Position numbers and translations under genes: made by a program
Assembly (NCBI RefSeq): GCF_008520305.1
Contig: NZ_ML703296.1
Location: 75,770 to 139,769, forward strand
DNA from: Mesorhizobium sp. SARCC-RB16n
GTDB taxonomy: Bacteria; Pseudomonadota; Alphaproteobacteria; Rhizobiales; Rhizobiaceae
Direction of reading: 5' to 3'
Length of the DNA: 64,000 nt
The notes under the pieces: generated by a model
What the model saw: only the letters and a program-made list of their open reading frames with translations
Databases searched by the model: none
Told to the model about the DNA's origin: nothing
Shown: in pieces, positions 7,882-14,348 of the stretch
How positions within the stretch are numbered: the first letter of the stretch is position 1
Layout: every line of letters begins with the position of its first letter

Positions 7882-8361
7882 TCACTCACATAGCACTGTG
7901 ACCATGCCCTGATAGTTGCCGGCGGGAAAGATACCGCTCGACTTTGTGGCGGTGAGGTCGACCTGAACGGTATGGGTGCCGTTGACGAGCTTCTGCGTCG
8001 TGCTTCCCGCCGTGCTGACACCGGAGTCAAGACGATACGTCGTGGCGAAGGTGACATTGGTGCCGCCGCCGCTCGGTGAAGAGGTGAATGCAGCGGGTGC
8101 TGGCGCAGATACCGAATAGCAGTCCAGCAAGTTGAGCAAGGAGCACAGCGCGGAGCTTGCCACCACGGTCGCGTTGGCGCTCGATCCGCCTGCCTGCTTG
8201 GAGCTCAGTATGCCGATGGCCGGATTTGCGGTCATCGTTCCCGATGCCCCCACCATGATGGTGCAGGTGCCGATGATCGCCCCCTGCGCCGGAAGGCAGA
8301 AGCCAGCGAGCGCGGCCATCGCAAGCAGCGCGCGGCTATTTCTTCTTCTTTTTCTTGCCAT
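7882..8361 (-). CDS. Secreted spore-coat-U domain protein (second copy)
   Basis: 159 residues from the ATG at 8361 (MARKRRRNSRALLAMAALAG): a basic signal peptide ending near LPAQGA, then one SCPU domain. Family hallmarks are the opening GTCTIMVGASGTMTANP, a Ser/Thr/Gly-rich beta-strand body and the terminal PAGNYQGMVTVLCE, whose last cysteine pairs with the first. SCPU proteins are secreted, pilin-like beta-sandwich subunits of chaperone-usher (Csu-type) fimbriae or surface coats. This is the last gene of the four-gene operon, and its first 26 bases overlap the end of the preceding gene, so translation is probably coupled. No usher gene is present. Confidence 0.85.
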   Translation of the reverse strand: MARKRRRNSRALLAMAALAGFCLPAQGAIIGTCTIMVGASGTMTANPAIGILSSKQAGGSSANATVVASSALCSLLNLLDCYSVSAPAPAAFTSSPSGGGTNVTFATTYRLDSGVSTAGSTTQKLVNGTHTVQVDLTATKSSGIFPAGNYQGMVTVLCE

Positions 8362-8857
8362 CGCTGCTTCCGGTCCTGATGCTCCAGCCTTCATTGGCCC
8401 ATCCCGGTGATGCGGCCACGGGAGCGGGAGCGCCGGCGGTCACGCTCGCAGTCTGGCCGTCACCGCCCACGCCCATCTTGAGCAATTTCAGTTCCAGTTG
8501 CAGGCGCTCGACCTCGAGCTCGTAGAGGCGGCTGCAATCGACGCGCTTCGGCGTACGCCCGATCGGGATCACCACGCGGCCATAGGTGGCGACGCCATTG
8601 TTCGTCTGGTTGTTGCCCCTGATAACGCCGAGGTCGAGATAGGCGCCGCTGCCGGAGACCGCCGAGCGGCAGGTCGTGCCGTCGGAAGCGTGCACCTCGT
8701 CCTGGCCTTGGGGCAAGGTCACGCCGGGCAGATTGAAGCCGTTCTCATTCTGATTGAGATTGTAAATCTGTTCCTGAGCCGCGGTTGGAGCCGTGCTTGC
8801 CGCGGCAATCGCAAACGCGACCGTCAGGACTTGCGGTGCCCAAAAAACTTTCCGCAT
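8336..8857 (-). CDS. Hypothetical secreted protein with poly-lysine tail
   Basis: 173 residues: a signal peptide (MRKVFWAPQVLTVAFAIAAA, cleavage near TAAQ), an Asn/Gln-rich stretch (YNLNQNENGFNLPGV), a middle domain with three Cys, a helical segment (LYELEVERLQLELKLLKMG) and a C-terminus of six lysines. I do not recognise the family. It overlaps the PapD-like gene upstream by 34 bases and the second SCPU gene downstream by 26. That makes it an integral operon member, presumably exported with them. It may be a periplasmic or surface partner of the SCPU subunits; that role is inferred from position only. Confidence 0.75.
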   Translation of the reverse strand: MRKVFWAPQVLTVAFAIAAASTAPTAAQEQIYNLNQNENGFNLPGVTLPQGQDEVHASDGTTCRSAVSGSGAYLDLGVIRGNNQTNNGVATYGRVVIPIGRTPKRVDCSRLYELEVERLQLELKLLKMGVGGDGQTASVTAGAPAPVAASPGWANEGWSIRTGSSDGKKKKKK

Positions 8858-9216
8858 ATCTGTGCCCTTATCTGCGTCTGTTGATTGGGGAAGGGGATGC
8901 TCTCGGTACAGATACGCACTTTACGCTCGGCAGCGCCGCCGAAAGGCACGACCACAAGGACAGGACGGGAAGCCTGCGAGCCCAGTTGGAAGACGCTCGG
9001 AGAGATTTTGGCGTCGACCGGCTGAAAATCCTGATCATAGACGTGGATTTCGACCTTGATCTTCTGGTCGTAGGGATTGGCCGGAAAAACGCGGACCGCG
9101 AAGGCGTCGGTGAAACTGTTGACCTCACCTCGCATCGGCGACATCGACTGGGCGCCGGCGGCAATGGGCATCAGTCCAACGGCCAGCGCCGTCGCCAGGT
9201 TCAGAATATGTTTCAA
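8824..9216 (-). CDS. Short PapD-like periplasmic chaperone domain protein
   Basis: About 130 residues from TTG at 9216 (MKHILNLATALAVGLMPIAA), chosen because AAGGAGGGAG lies just upstream. An in-frame ATG at 9243, overlapping the previous stop as ATGA, would put an unlikely arginine-rich stretch before the signal peptide. The mature part resembles only the N-terminal immunoglobulin-like domain of fimbrial chaperones: RGEVNSFTDAFAVRVFPANP, a FQLGSQASRPVLVVVPFGG strand pair and a final IRAQICGKFF strand. The second chaperone domain is absent. In Csu-type systems such chaperones donate a strand to SCPU subunits in the periplasm, and the two SCPU genes flanking it fit that role. Moderate confidence in the fold, lower in activity. 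Confidence 0.7.
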   Translation of the reverse strand: MKHILNLATALAVGLMPIAAGAQSMSPMRGEVNSFTDAFAVRVFPANPYDQKIKVEIHVYDQDFQPVDAKISPSVFQLGSQASRPVLVVVPFGGAAERKVRICTESIPFPNQQTQIRAQICGKFFGHRKS

Positions 9217-9239
9217 GGACTCCCTCCTTCGCGGCGACG

Positions 9240-9710
9240 TCATTCGCAGCGCAGCGTCACCGTTGCCTGATAGTTGCCGTTCGCGAAGCGGTTGCTGCCG
9301 CTCTTGGTACCGGCGAGGTTGACCGAGACGAGGTCGGCGCCGGGGACAGTCAGGGCGGTGGAAGATGCCGTTTCCGCGATCGCGTGGGCGCCGCTGGCCG
9401 AATAGGTCGGCGTCCAGGTGGTGGCCGTGCTGTCGGCGGCCGGCACGGTGGTGGTGGTCACCGGATCGACGCTGAGAGAAACACCTCCGGTGGTGGTGAG
9501 CGTGACTGTTCCAGCCGAACCGCCGCTGTTGTGCGAGCTCAGCGACTGGAGGTCGGGGCTCACCGTCATCGTGCCGTTGGAGCCGACAACGAGCGTGCAG
9601 GTCGCGGTGACCGTACCATTGAAGATGACGTTCTGCGTTGTGGCCATCGCGGCGTGGTCCAGGCACGCGACCAGCAAGGCTGCACCAAAAGCGGTGCGGA
9701 ACAACGTCAT
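9240..9710 (-). CDS. Secreted spore-coat-U domain protein (first copy)
   Basis: 156 residues from the ATG at 9710, preceded by AGGAGGG. A signal peptide (MTLFRTAFGAALLVACLDHA, cleaved near AMA) leads into one SCPU domain with first cysteine in TVTATCTLVVGSNGTMTVSP, a Thr/Ser/Ala-rich core and the closing FANGNYQATVTLRCE. It is the promoter-proximal gene of the operon and shares domain layout, but only modest identity, with the second copy at 7882-8361. By analogy with Csu pili it would be an exported structural subunit. A 220-base AT-rich region upstream must hold the promoter. Confidence 0.87.
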   Translation of the reverse strand: MTLFRTAFGAALLVACLDHAAMATTQNVIFNGTVTATCTLVVGSNGTMTVSPDLQSLSSHNSGGSAGTVTLTTTGGVSLSVDPVTTTTVPAADSTATTWTPTYSASGAHAIAETASSTALTVPGADLVSVNLAGTKSGSNRFANGNYQATVTLRCE

Positions 9711-9933
9711 CAAGACCCTCCTATTAAATCGGATTGCCCGAATTAATATGGGTCATCATCGCTTTATCACGGTTAATTTAGTGTAAACTTAAATAAATTA
9801 CCGAAATAACAGCCATGAAAAAACCGATGGTTGTCCTCGGTTGTATCCAGAAATCTCGAAAAGAAATCGTACTAATACTTAGGAGCGCGAATATTCATAT
9901 ATTTCCTGGAACCGAAATTAGAAAATCGACATT
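9711..9933. promoter_or_regulatory. AT-rich intergenic region carrying the SCPU operon promoter
   Basis: About 220 bases between the SCPU operon start and the end of the Ada-like gene are far richer in A and T than their surroundings (for example ATTTAGTGTAAACTTAAATA around 9776-9795). No reading frame or hairpin terminator stands out. The composition is typical of a promoter region bound by nucleoid proteins or of an acquired operon. I could not choose a specific promoter. Confidence 0.4.
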
Positions 9934-10812
9934 TTAGGACGAAATCTGCCCCGCCTCCCAGCCCAGGATGGCACGCTTGCGGGTCAGGCCCCAGTGATAG
10001 CCGGTGAGATCGCCTGATTTGCCGATGGCGCGGTGACAAGGCACCACGAAAGAGAGCGGGTTGGCGCCATTGGCGGCGCCGACCGCACGGCTGGCGCTCG
10101 GCGCGCCGATGCTGGCGGCGATCGAAGAATAAGTGCGGGCCTTGCCCATCGGGATCTGCAGCAAGGCTTCCCAGACGCGGACCTGGAAGTCGGTGCCGAT
10201 CATGACGACGTGCAGCGGCTGGTCGGCGCGCCAGAACGTCGGCTCGAAGATGCGCGCGGCATAGGGGCCTGTCGCTTCCCTGTCCTCGACATAGAGGGCG
10301 TTGGGCCAGCGGCCGGACATGTCGGCGAAGGCAGTGCGCTCCTCGCCGGCGTCGCAGAAGGCGAGGCCGGCAAGCCCGCGGTCCGTGGCCATGATCAGGG
10401 CGGTGCCGAACGGCGAGGGGTGATAGCCGTAGCGGATGGTGAGGCCAGCGCCGCGCGTCTTGTAGTCGCCCGGCGACATCGCCTCATGGGTGACGAACAG
10501 GTCGTGCAGCCGGCCAGGACCGGACATGCCCAGCTCGAATGAGGTTTCGAGCAGCGGCATGCCGGAATCGAGCAGCTTGCGCGCATGGTCCAGCGTTACC
10601 GCCTGCAGGAAGGCCTTGGGCGACAGGCCGGCCCAGCGGGTGAAGAGTTTTTGCAAGCCGGTCGGCGTCTCGCCGACTTCTTCGGCGAGTTCCTCCAGCG
10701 ATGGCTGGTCGCGATAGTCGAGGCTGATCTTCTCGATGGCGCGGCGCACGATTTCGTAGTCGCTGCCTTCGGGCGTGATGTCCTTCTTGAGGACTGCCGT
10801 GTGTGTGCTCAT
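9934..10812 (-). CDS. Ada-like regulator/O6-alkylguanine-DNA alkyltransferase
   Basis: 292 residues from the ATG at 10812 (MSTHTAVLKKDITPEGSDYE), with GGAGA upstream. Residues ~20-115 are an AraC-type helix-turn-helix domain (PSLEELAEEVGETPTGLQKLF; GMSGPGRLHDLF). Residues ~125-290 are the alkyltransferase, with acceptor Cys259 in FVVPCHRAIG and the downstream TGYHWGLTRKRAIL. It lacks the N-terminal zinc-binding methylphosphotriester domain of E. coli Ada. It should therefore repair O6-methylguanine irreversibly, but cannot be switched on by phosphotriester methylation in the Ada manner. It is a single gene, divergent from the methyltransferase at 10928. Confidence 0.9.
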   Translation of the reverse strand: MSTHTAVLKKDITPEGSDYEIVRRAIEKISLDYRDQPSLEELAEEVGETPTGLQKLFTRWAGLSPKAFLQAVTLDHARKLLDSGMPLLETSFELGMSGPGRLHDLFVTHEAMSPGDYKTRGAGLTIRYGYHPSPFGTALIMATDRGLAGLAFCDAGEERTAFADMSGRWPNALYVEDREATGPYAARIFEPTFWRADQPLHVVMIGTDFQVRVWEALLQIPMGKARTYSSIAASIGAPSASRAVGAANGANPLSFVVPCHRAIGKSGDLTGYHWGLTRKRAILGWEAGQISS

Positions 10813-10927
10813 GGACCTGTCTCCTTGGGCTGGAATATCGCCCCTAGGGGCGCCGATCGCCACCCGAAACTTGCCTTCTTGCCGCGCATGTCCAGATAGA
10901 CTCGGGATTCGAGCCTGGGAGCCGCTC

Positions 10928-11743
10928 ATGGCTGGCGAAAAAGTACATCTGACGGGGGCAAAGGAGACCTTGCTCATGACGCTCTACGGCAAGGCGCTGG
11001 AGAGCCGGATGCTGGATTCGCTGCTTGGAGATCATTTCGCGGACGCGGCGCTGCGCAAGATCGACTATGATTTCTCCAGGCTGAAAGTCGACGAAAATCT
11101 CGGCATCGGCCTGGCGATCCGGGCCAAGACGTTGGACGTCCGTGTCGAGGATTTCCTGGCCAGAAATCCTGGCGCCATCGTGCTGCATCTGGGTTGCGGG
11201 CTGGATACCCGCATCTTCCGGGCCGATCCCCCACCCGAGGTGGACTGGTTCGATCTCGACTATCCCGAAGTGATCGAACTCAGGCGCAAGCTCTACCCGT
11301 CGCGCGACCATTACCACCTCATCGCTTCGTCGGTGACCGAACCCGGCTGTTTGGCTGACGTACCCAGCAACCGCCCGGCCATCGTGGTGGCGGAGGGATT
11401 GACGCCATATCTGCCCGCGGACGAAGGGCTGCGCCTGCTTTCACGGCTTGTCTCGCATCTTGCCAGCGGCGAACTGATGTTCGATGCCTACAGCCGTTTC
11501 GGCCTGACGCTGCTTCGCCTCAGTCCGACCATCAAGGCGACGGGCGCCGAGGTCCACTGGGCAATCGACGACCCGCACGAGCTTGAACTGGCGGTTCCGA
11601 AGCTGCGGTTCATCGAGGACATCTCGGCCTACAAACCTGAGCACGCTGCCCGCATGGGCTGGTCCGCCAAGCTGTTCGTCCGCCTTTGGAAACACATTCC
11701 GGCGCTGCGCAAGGTCGGCAGGCTGTTGCGGTATCGCTTCTGA
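10928..11743 (+). CDS. Class I SAM methyltransferase, TcmP/LCMT-like family
   Basis: 271 residues from the ATG at 10928 (MAGEKVHLTGAKETLLMTLY). The start LTGAKETLLMTLYGKALES and the SAM-binding motif IVLHLGCGLDTRIFR, followed by VDWFDLDYPEVIELRR and VVAEGLTPYLP, identify the leucine carboxyl/polyketide O-methyltransferase (PPM1/TcmP) group. Members methylate carboxyl or hydroxyl groups of small molecules or protein termini, and no substrate can be predicted here. It is a single gene divergent from the Ada-like gene, with the spacing of separate promoters. It ends just before an intergenic palindromic repeat. Confidence 0.88.
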   Translation: MAGEKVHLTGAKETLLMTLYGKALESRMLDSLLGDHFADAALRKIDYDFSRLKVDENLGIGLAIRAKTLDVRVEDFLARNPGAIVLHLGCGLDTRIFRADPPPEVDWFDLDYPEVIELRRKLYPSRDHYHLIASSVTEPGCLADVPSNRPAIVVAEGLTPYLPADEGLRLLSRLVSHLASGELMFDAYSRFGLTLLRLSPTIKATGAEVHWAIDDPHELELAVPKLRFIEDISAYKPEHAARMGWSAKLFVRLWKHIPALRKVGRLLRYRF

Positions 11744-11758
11744 GTCTCATTGGTTGCC

Positions 11759-11800
11759 GCAATTCCGGACGGAAAACCCTTCACAGTTTCCTGGAATTGC
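11759..11800. repeat. Intergenic palindromic repeat, copy 1
   Basis: A 42-base element with ends GCAATTCC and GGAATTGC in inverted orientation and an internal CCGGACGGAAAACC. A second copy lies at 25847-25890. Both are in short gaps at the 3' ends of convergent genes. The motif resembles small palindromic repeats dispersed in rhizobial genomes and could act as a bidirectional terminator. Confidence 0.75.
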
Positions 11801-11802
11801 TT

Positions 11803-12297
11803 CTAGCGCGCTTTGGCGGTCGCCAGCGCGCGCGAGAAGGCGGTGGCAAAGCTCTCGCGGGAATCGGGGTCGAGAAAGCCGCCGATCGGCACGTTCTGGC
11901 CCTGTGCTTCCACGGTCATTCTGGTGATGCCGATCTCGGCGTGCCGGGCGACCGAAAACCGTGCCCAGAACGGATTGAAGCGATGCGCTTCCGACTTTCC
12001 CGAGGGCGCCGTCTTGCGGATGTCGAGGCTGGTGCGCGAGACCGACACTTCCTCGCGGGCGCGGGCAGCCCGATAGTTGACGCGGAAGGCGATATAGACG
12101 GCAACCACGTCGAGACCGAAGAAGCCGAACACCGGCCAGGCGCCGCGCGACAGGAAAAACGCACCCGTCACCAGCCAGCCGAACATCAGCGCGCCCATCA
12201 GGATCAGGAAGCCCGTCCTGCCCAGCGACCGGTGTGGGGTCAGCAATGCGTGAAAGAAGGGCTCGTCGGCCTGAAACGAGGCGTTTGTGTCGCTCAT
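11803..12297 (-). CDS. DUF2244 family membrane protein
   Basis: 164 residues beginning MSDTNASFQADEPFFHALLT. It has a short cytoplasmic N-terminus with PHRSLGRTGF, two adjacent transmembrane helices (~28-48 and ~53-72) and a soluble C-terminal half (FNPFWARFSV, IGGFLDPDSRESFA), the DUF2244 layout. Function is unknown. It is divergent from nth, with only 22 bases between the start codons. A minus-strand TATAAT about 8 bases before the ATG suggests a leaderless or very short-leader transcript. This gene pair is common in alphaproteobacteria. Confidence 0.85.
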   Translation of the reverse strand: MSDTNASFQADEPFFHALLTPHRSLGRTGFLILMGALMFGWLVTGAFFLSRGAWPVFGFFGLDVVAVYIAFRVNYRAARAREEVSVSRTSLDIRKTAPSGKSEAHRFNPFWARFSVARHAEIGITRMTVEAQGQNVPIGGFLDPDSRESFATAFSRALATAKAR

Positions 12298-12319
12298 GAC
12301 AGACTATTATAGGAGGGAA

Positions 12320-13126
12320 ATGGCCAGCCCCAAGTCCCAAGAGTCTTCCATGCCCGAAAAAGAGCCGCCGCCCGGACGGCGCGACGGCGCCAACGCCAAG
12401 CCGCGTCCACGACCCGCGCGGCGGACTTCGCGCTACAGCCCGGCCGAAGTGCATGAAATCTTCCGGCGCTTTTCGGTGCAGCGTCCGGAGCCGAAGGGCG
12501 AGCTCGAACATGTCAACGCCTTCACGCTGCTGGTGGCTGTGGTGCTTTCGGCGCAAGCGACCGATGCGGGCGTGAACAAGGCGACGCGGGCTTTGTTCAA
12601 GGCCGCCGATACCCCGCAAAAGATGCTGGCTCTGGGTGAAGCCAAGGTCGGCGACTATATCAGGACCATCGGGCTCTGGCGCAACAAGGCCAAGAACGTC
12701 ATCGCACTATCGGAGGCGCTGATCCGCGACCATGGCGGCGAGGTGCCCGATGACCGCGACGAGTTGGTCAAGCTGCCCGGTGTCGGGCGCAAGACCGCCA
12801 ATGTCGTGCTCAACATGGCCTTCGGCCAGCATACGATGGCGGTCGACACCCATATTCTGCGCATCGGCAACCGGCTTGGTCTGGCGCCCGGCAAGACCCC
12901 TGAACAGGTCGAGCAGGGATTGCTGAAGATCATCCCGGCCGAATATATGCGTCACGCGCATCACTGGCTGATCCTGCATGGCCGCTATGTCTGCAAGGCG
13001 CGCAAGCCGGATTGCCCGGCTTGCGTCATCGCCGATATCTGCAAGGCAGAGGTGAAGACCACCAGCATTCCGGCTCCCCTGGTGCCGATCGCTCCGCTTG
13101 AAACGGTTGGCGCTGACGATCAGTAG
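12320..13126 (+). CDS. nth: Endonuclease III
   Basis: 268 residues from the ATG at 12320, preceded by AGGAGG; a second ATG at 12350 is possible, and the first ~35 residues are an unconserved basic extension. The helix-hairpin-helix is LVKLPGVGRKTANVVLNMAF, with catalytic Lys in GRKTA and catalytic Asp in AVDTHILRIGNRLG. A 4Fe-4S cluster site C-x6-C-x2-C-x5-C is complete in CKARKPDCPACVIADIC. The enzyme removes oxidised pyrimidines and nicks the abasic site in base-excision repair. It runs divergently from the DUF2244 gene and its last 7 bases overlap the convergent DUF2214 gene. Confidence 0.95.
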   Translation: MASPKSQESSMPEKEPPPGRRDGANAKPRPRPARRTSRYSPAEVHEIFRRFSVQRPEPKGELEHVNAFTLLVAVVLSAQATDAGVNKATRALFKAADTPQKMLALGEAKVGDYIRTIGLWRNKAKNVIALSEALIRDHGGEVPDDRDELVKLPGVGRKTANVVLNMAFGQHTMAVDTHILRIGNRLGLAPGKTPEQVEQGLLKIIPAEYMRHAHHWLILHGRYVCKARKPDCPACVIADICKAEVKTTSIPAPLVPIAPLETVGADDQ

Positions 13127-13575
13127 CCGTAGCCACGCGCCATCGCCGCCGCGAAGACCGGTATCAGCAGGAAGACGAACGCTTCGGCGCGGATAAAGGT
13201 CTTCACCGAGGCCAGTTCGCTCGGGGGCACGGCGAAGGAAGGATTGGCGCTCGCCTGCCTCTTCCAGGCGACAAAACGGACGGTCGGGACGATCGACAGC
13301 AAGCCGACGATGCCGAACGCCGCCATCTTGGCCCAGAACACCCAGTTGTGGACGTAGAACTCCCACCCCTTGAGGCCCCAGACGACACGGCCGATGCCGA
13401 CGATGATGATGAGCGCGGCGATGATGCCGTAGTGGCGGTCGATGCCTGCGAGCCGCTTGAGCGTCGCGGCCGGCAAGTCGCCACGGATCAGCACGAATTC
13501 GGCGCCGATGATCCCGGCCAGCGAGAACACCAGCAGATGGTGGATGATGGCAAGCACGAGGTCGGTGGTGTCCAT
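13120..13575 (-). CDS. DUF2214 family membrane protein
   Basis: 151 residues from the ATG at 13575 (MDTTDLVLAIIHHLLVFSLA). Four hydrophobic helices are predicted by eye at ~6-28, ~48-68, ~78-98 and ~128-148. The conserved HHLLVF, DRHYGIIAALIIIVGIGRV and FWAKMAAFGIVGLLS blocks match DUF2214, an integral membrane family of unknown function whose paired histidines hint at metal or haem ligation (inference). Its end overlaps the nth stop by 7 bases in convergent orientation. No partner gene is on its strand. Confidence 0.85.
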   Translation of the reverse strand: MDTTDLVLAIIHHLLVFSLAGIIGAEFVLIRGDLPAATLKRLAGIDRHYGIIAALIIIVGIGRVVWGLKGWEFYVHNWVFWAKMAAFGIVGLLSIVPTVRFVAWKRQASANPSFAVPPSELASVKTFIRAEAFVFLLIPVFAAAMARGYGY

Positions 13576-13804
13576 GCGGGTTTCCTTGGATCGTCGGCAC
13601 CGGCAGGCGCCAGAAAGATTGGGACGTGCTGAATCAGCCCGCGTCGAAAATAACACCGCCGCGCGAGAATCCCATAGCGCGGCCCGGATGTCGTGAAGGC
13701 TGCCGGACGTTGCGGCTTCGTCCTGGATGACGGTCCTAGGTTCCCTGGCTCTTGCACCCCGCCTACGATTTGCTAACCGCAGGCCGTAACGCGAGGCAAA
13801 TCCA

Positions 13805-14344
13805 ATGAACACGACGCAAGCGATCATCGCCCCGGTCATCGAGACGCCGCGAACCATCCTGAGGGCACACCGGCTCGGCGACTTCGATGCCTATACGGCG
13901 ATGTGGGCCGATCCGGTCGTCACTCGTTTCATCGGCGGCAAGCCGCGCACACGCGAAGAAAGCTGGATGCGCTTCCTGCGTCACGCCGGCCTGTGGTCGC
14001 TGCTGGGCTACGGGTTCTGGGCCATAGAAGAGAAGGCCACCGGCCATTTTATCGGCGAGGCCGGGTTCCACGATCTGAAGCGCGACATGGAGCCGTCGAT
14101 CGAAGGCATTCCGGAGGCCGGATGGGCGCTGGCGCCGGCCGTGCACGGAGCGGGTCTTGCCTCCGAGGTCGTCGGCCGCGTCCTGGCATGGGGCGAAGAG
14201 ACGTTCGGGCGTGCCAGAACCGTCTGCATCATCGATCCCGAGAATACTGCCTCGTTGAACGTCGCAATGAAATGCGGCTACCGGGAAGTGGTGCGAACCA
14301 TCTATCACGACGCCCCGACAATCCTGCTGGAGCGCCTATCCTGA
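13805..14344 (+). CDS. GNAT family N-acetyltransferase (RimJ/RimL-like)
   Basis: 179 residues with GAGG eight bases upstream of the ATG. The start IIAPVIETPRTILRAHRLGDFDAYTAMWADPVV, the GYGFWAIEEKATGHFIGEAGFHDLKR core and the acetyl-CoA loop AVHGAGLASEVVGRVLAWGEE followed by DPENTASLNVAMKCGYRE match the GNAT_3 (RimJ/RimL) subgroup. The usual Q/R-x-x-G-x-G/A loop appears as HGAGLA. The acceptor, whether a protein N-terminus or a small amine, is unknown. It is a single gene with a 4-base gap to the convergent GGDEF/EAL gene. Confidence 0.9.
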   Translation: MNTTQAIIAPVIETPRTILRAHRLGDFDAYTAMWADPVVTRFIGGKPRTREESWMRFLRHAGLWSLLGYGFWAIEEKATGHFIGEAGFHDLKRDMEPSIEGIPEAGWALAPAVHGAGLASEVVGRVLAWGEETFGRARTVCIIDPENTASLNVAMKCGYREVVRTIYHDAPTILLERLS

Positions 14345-14348
14345 AAAT

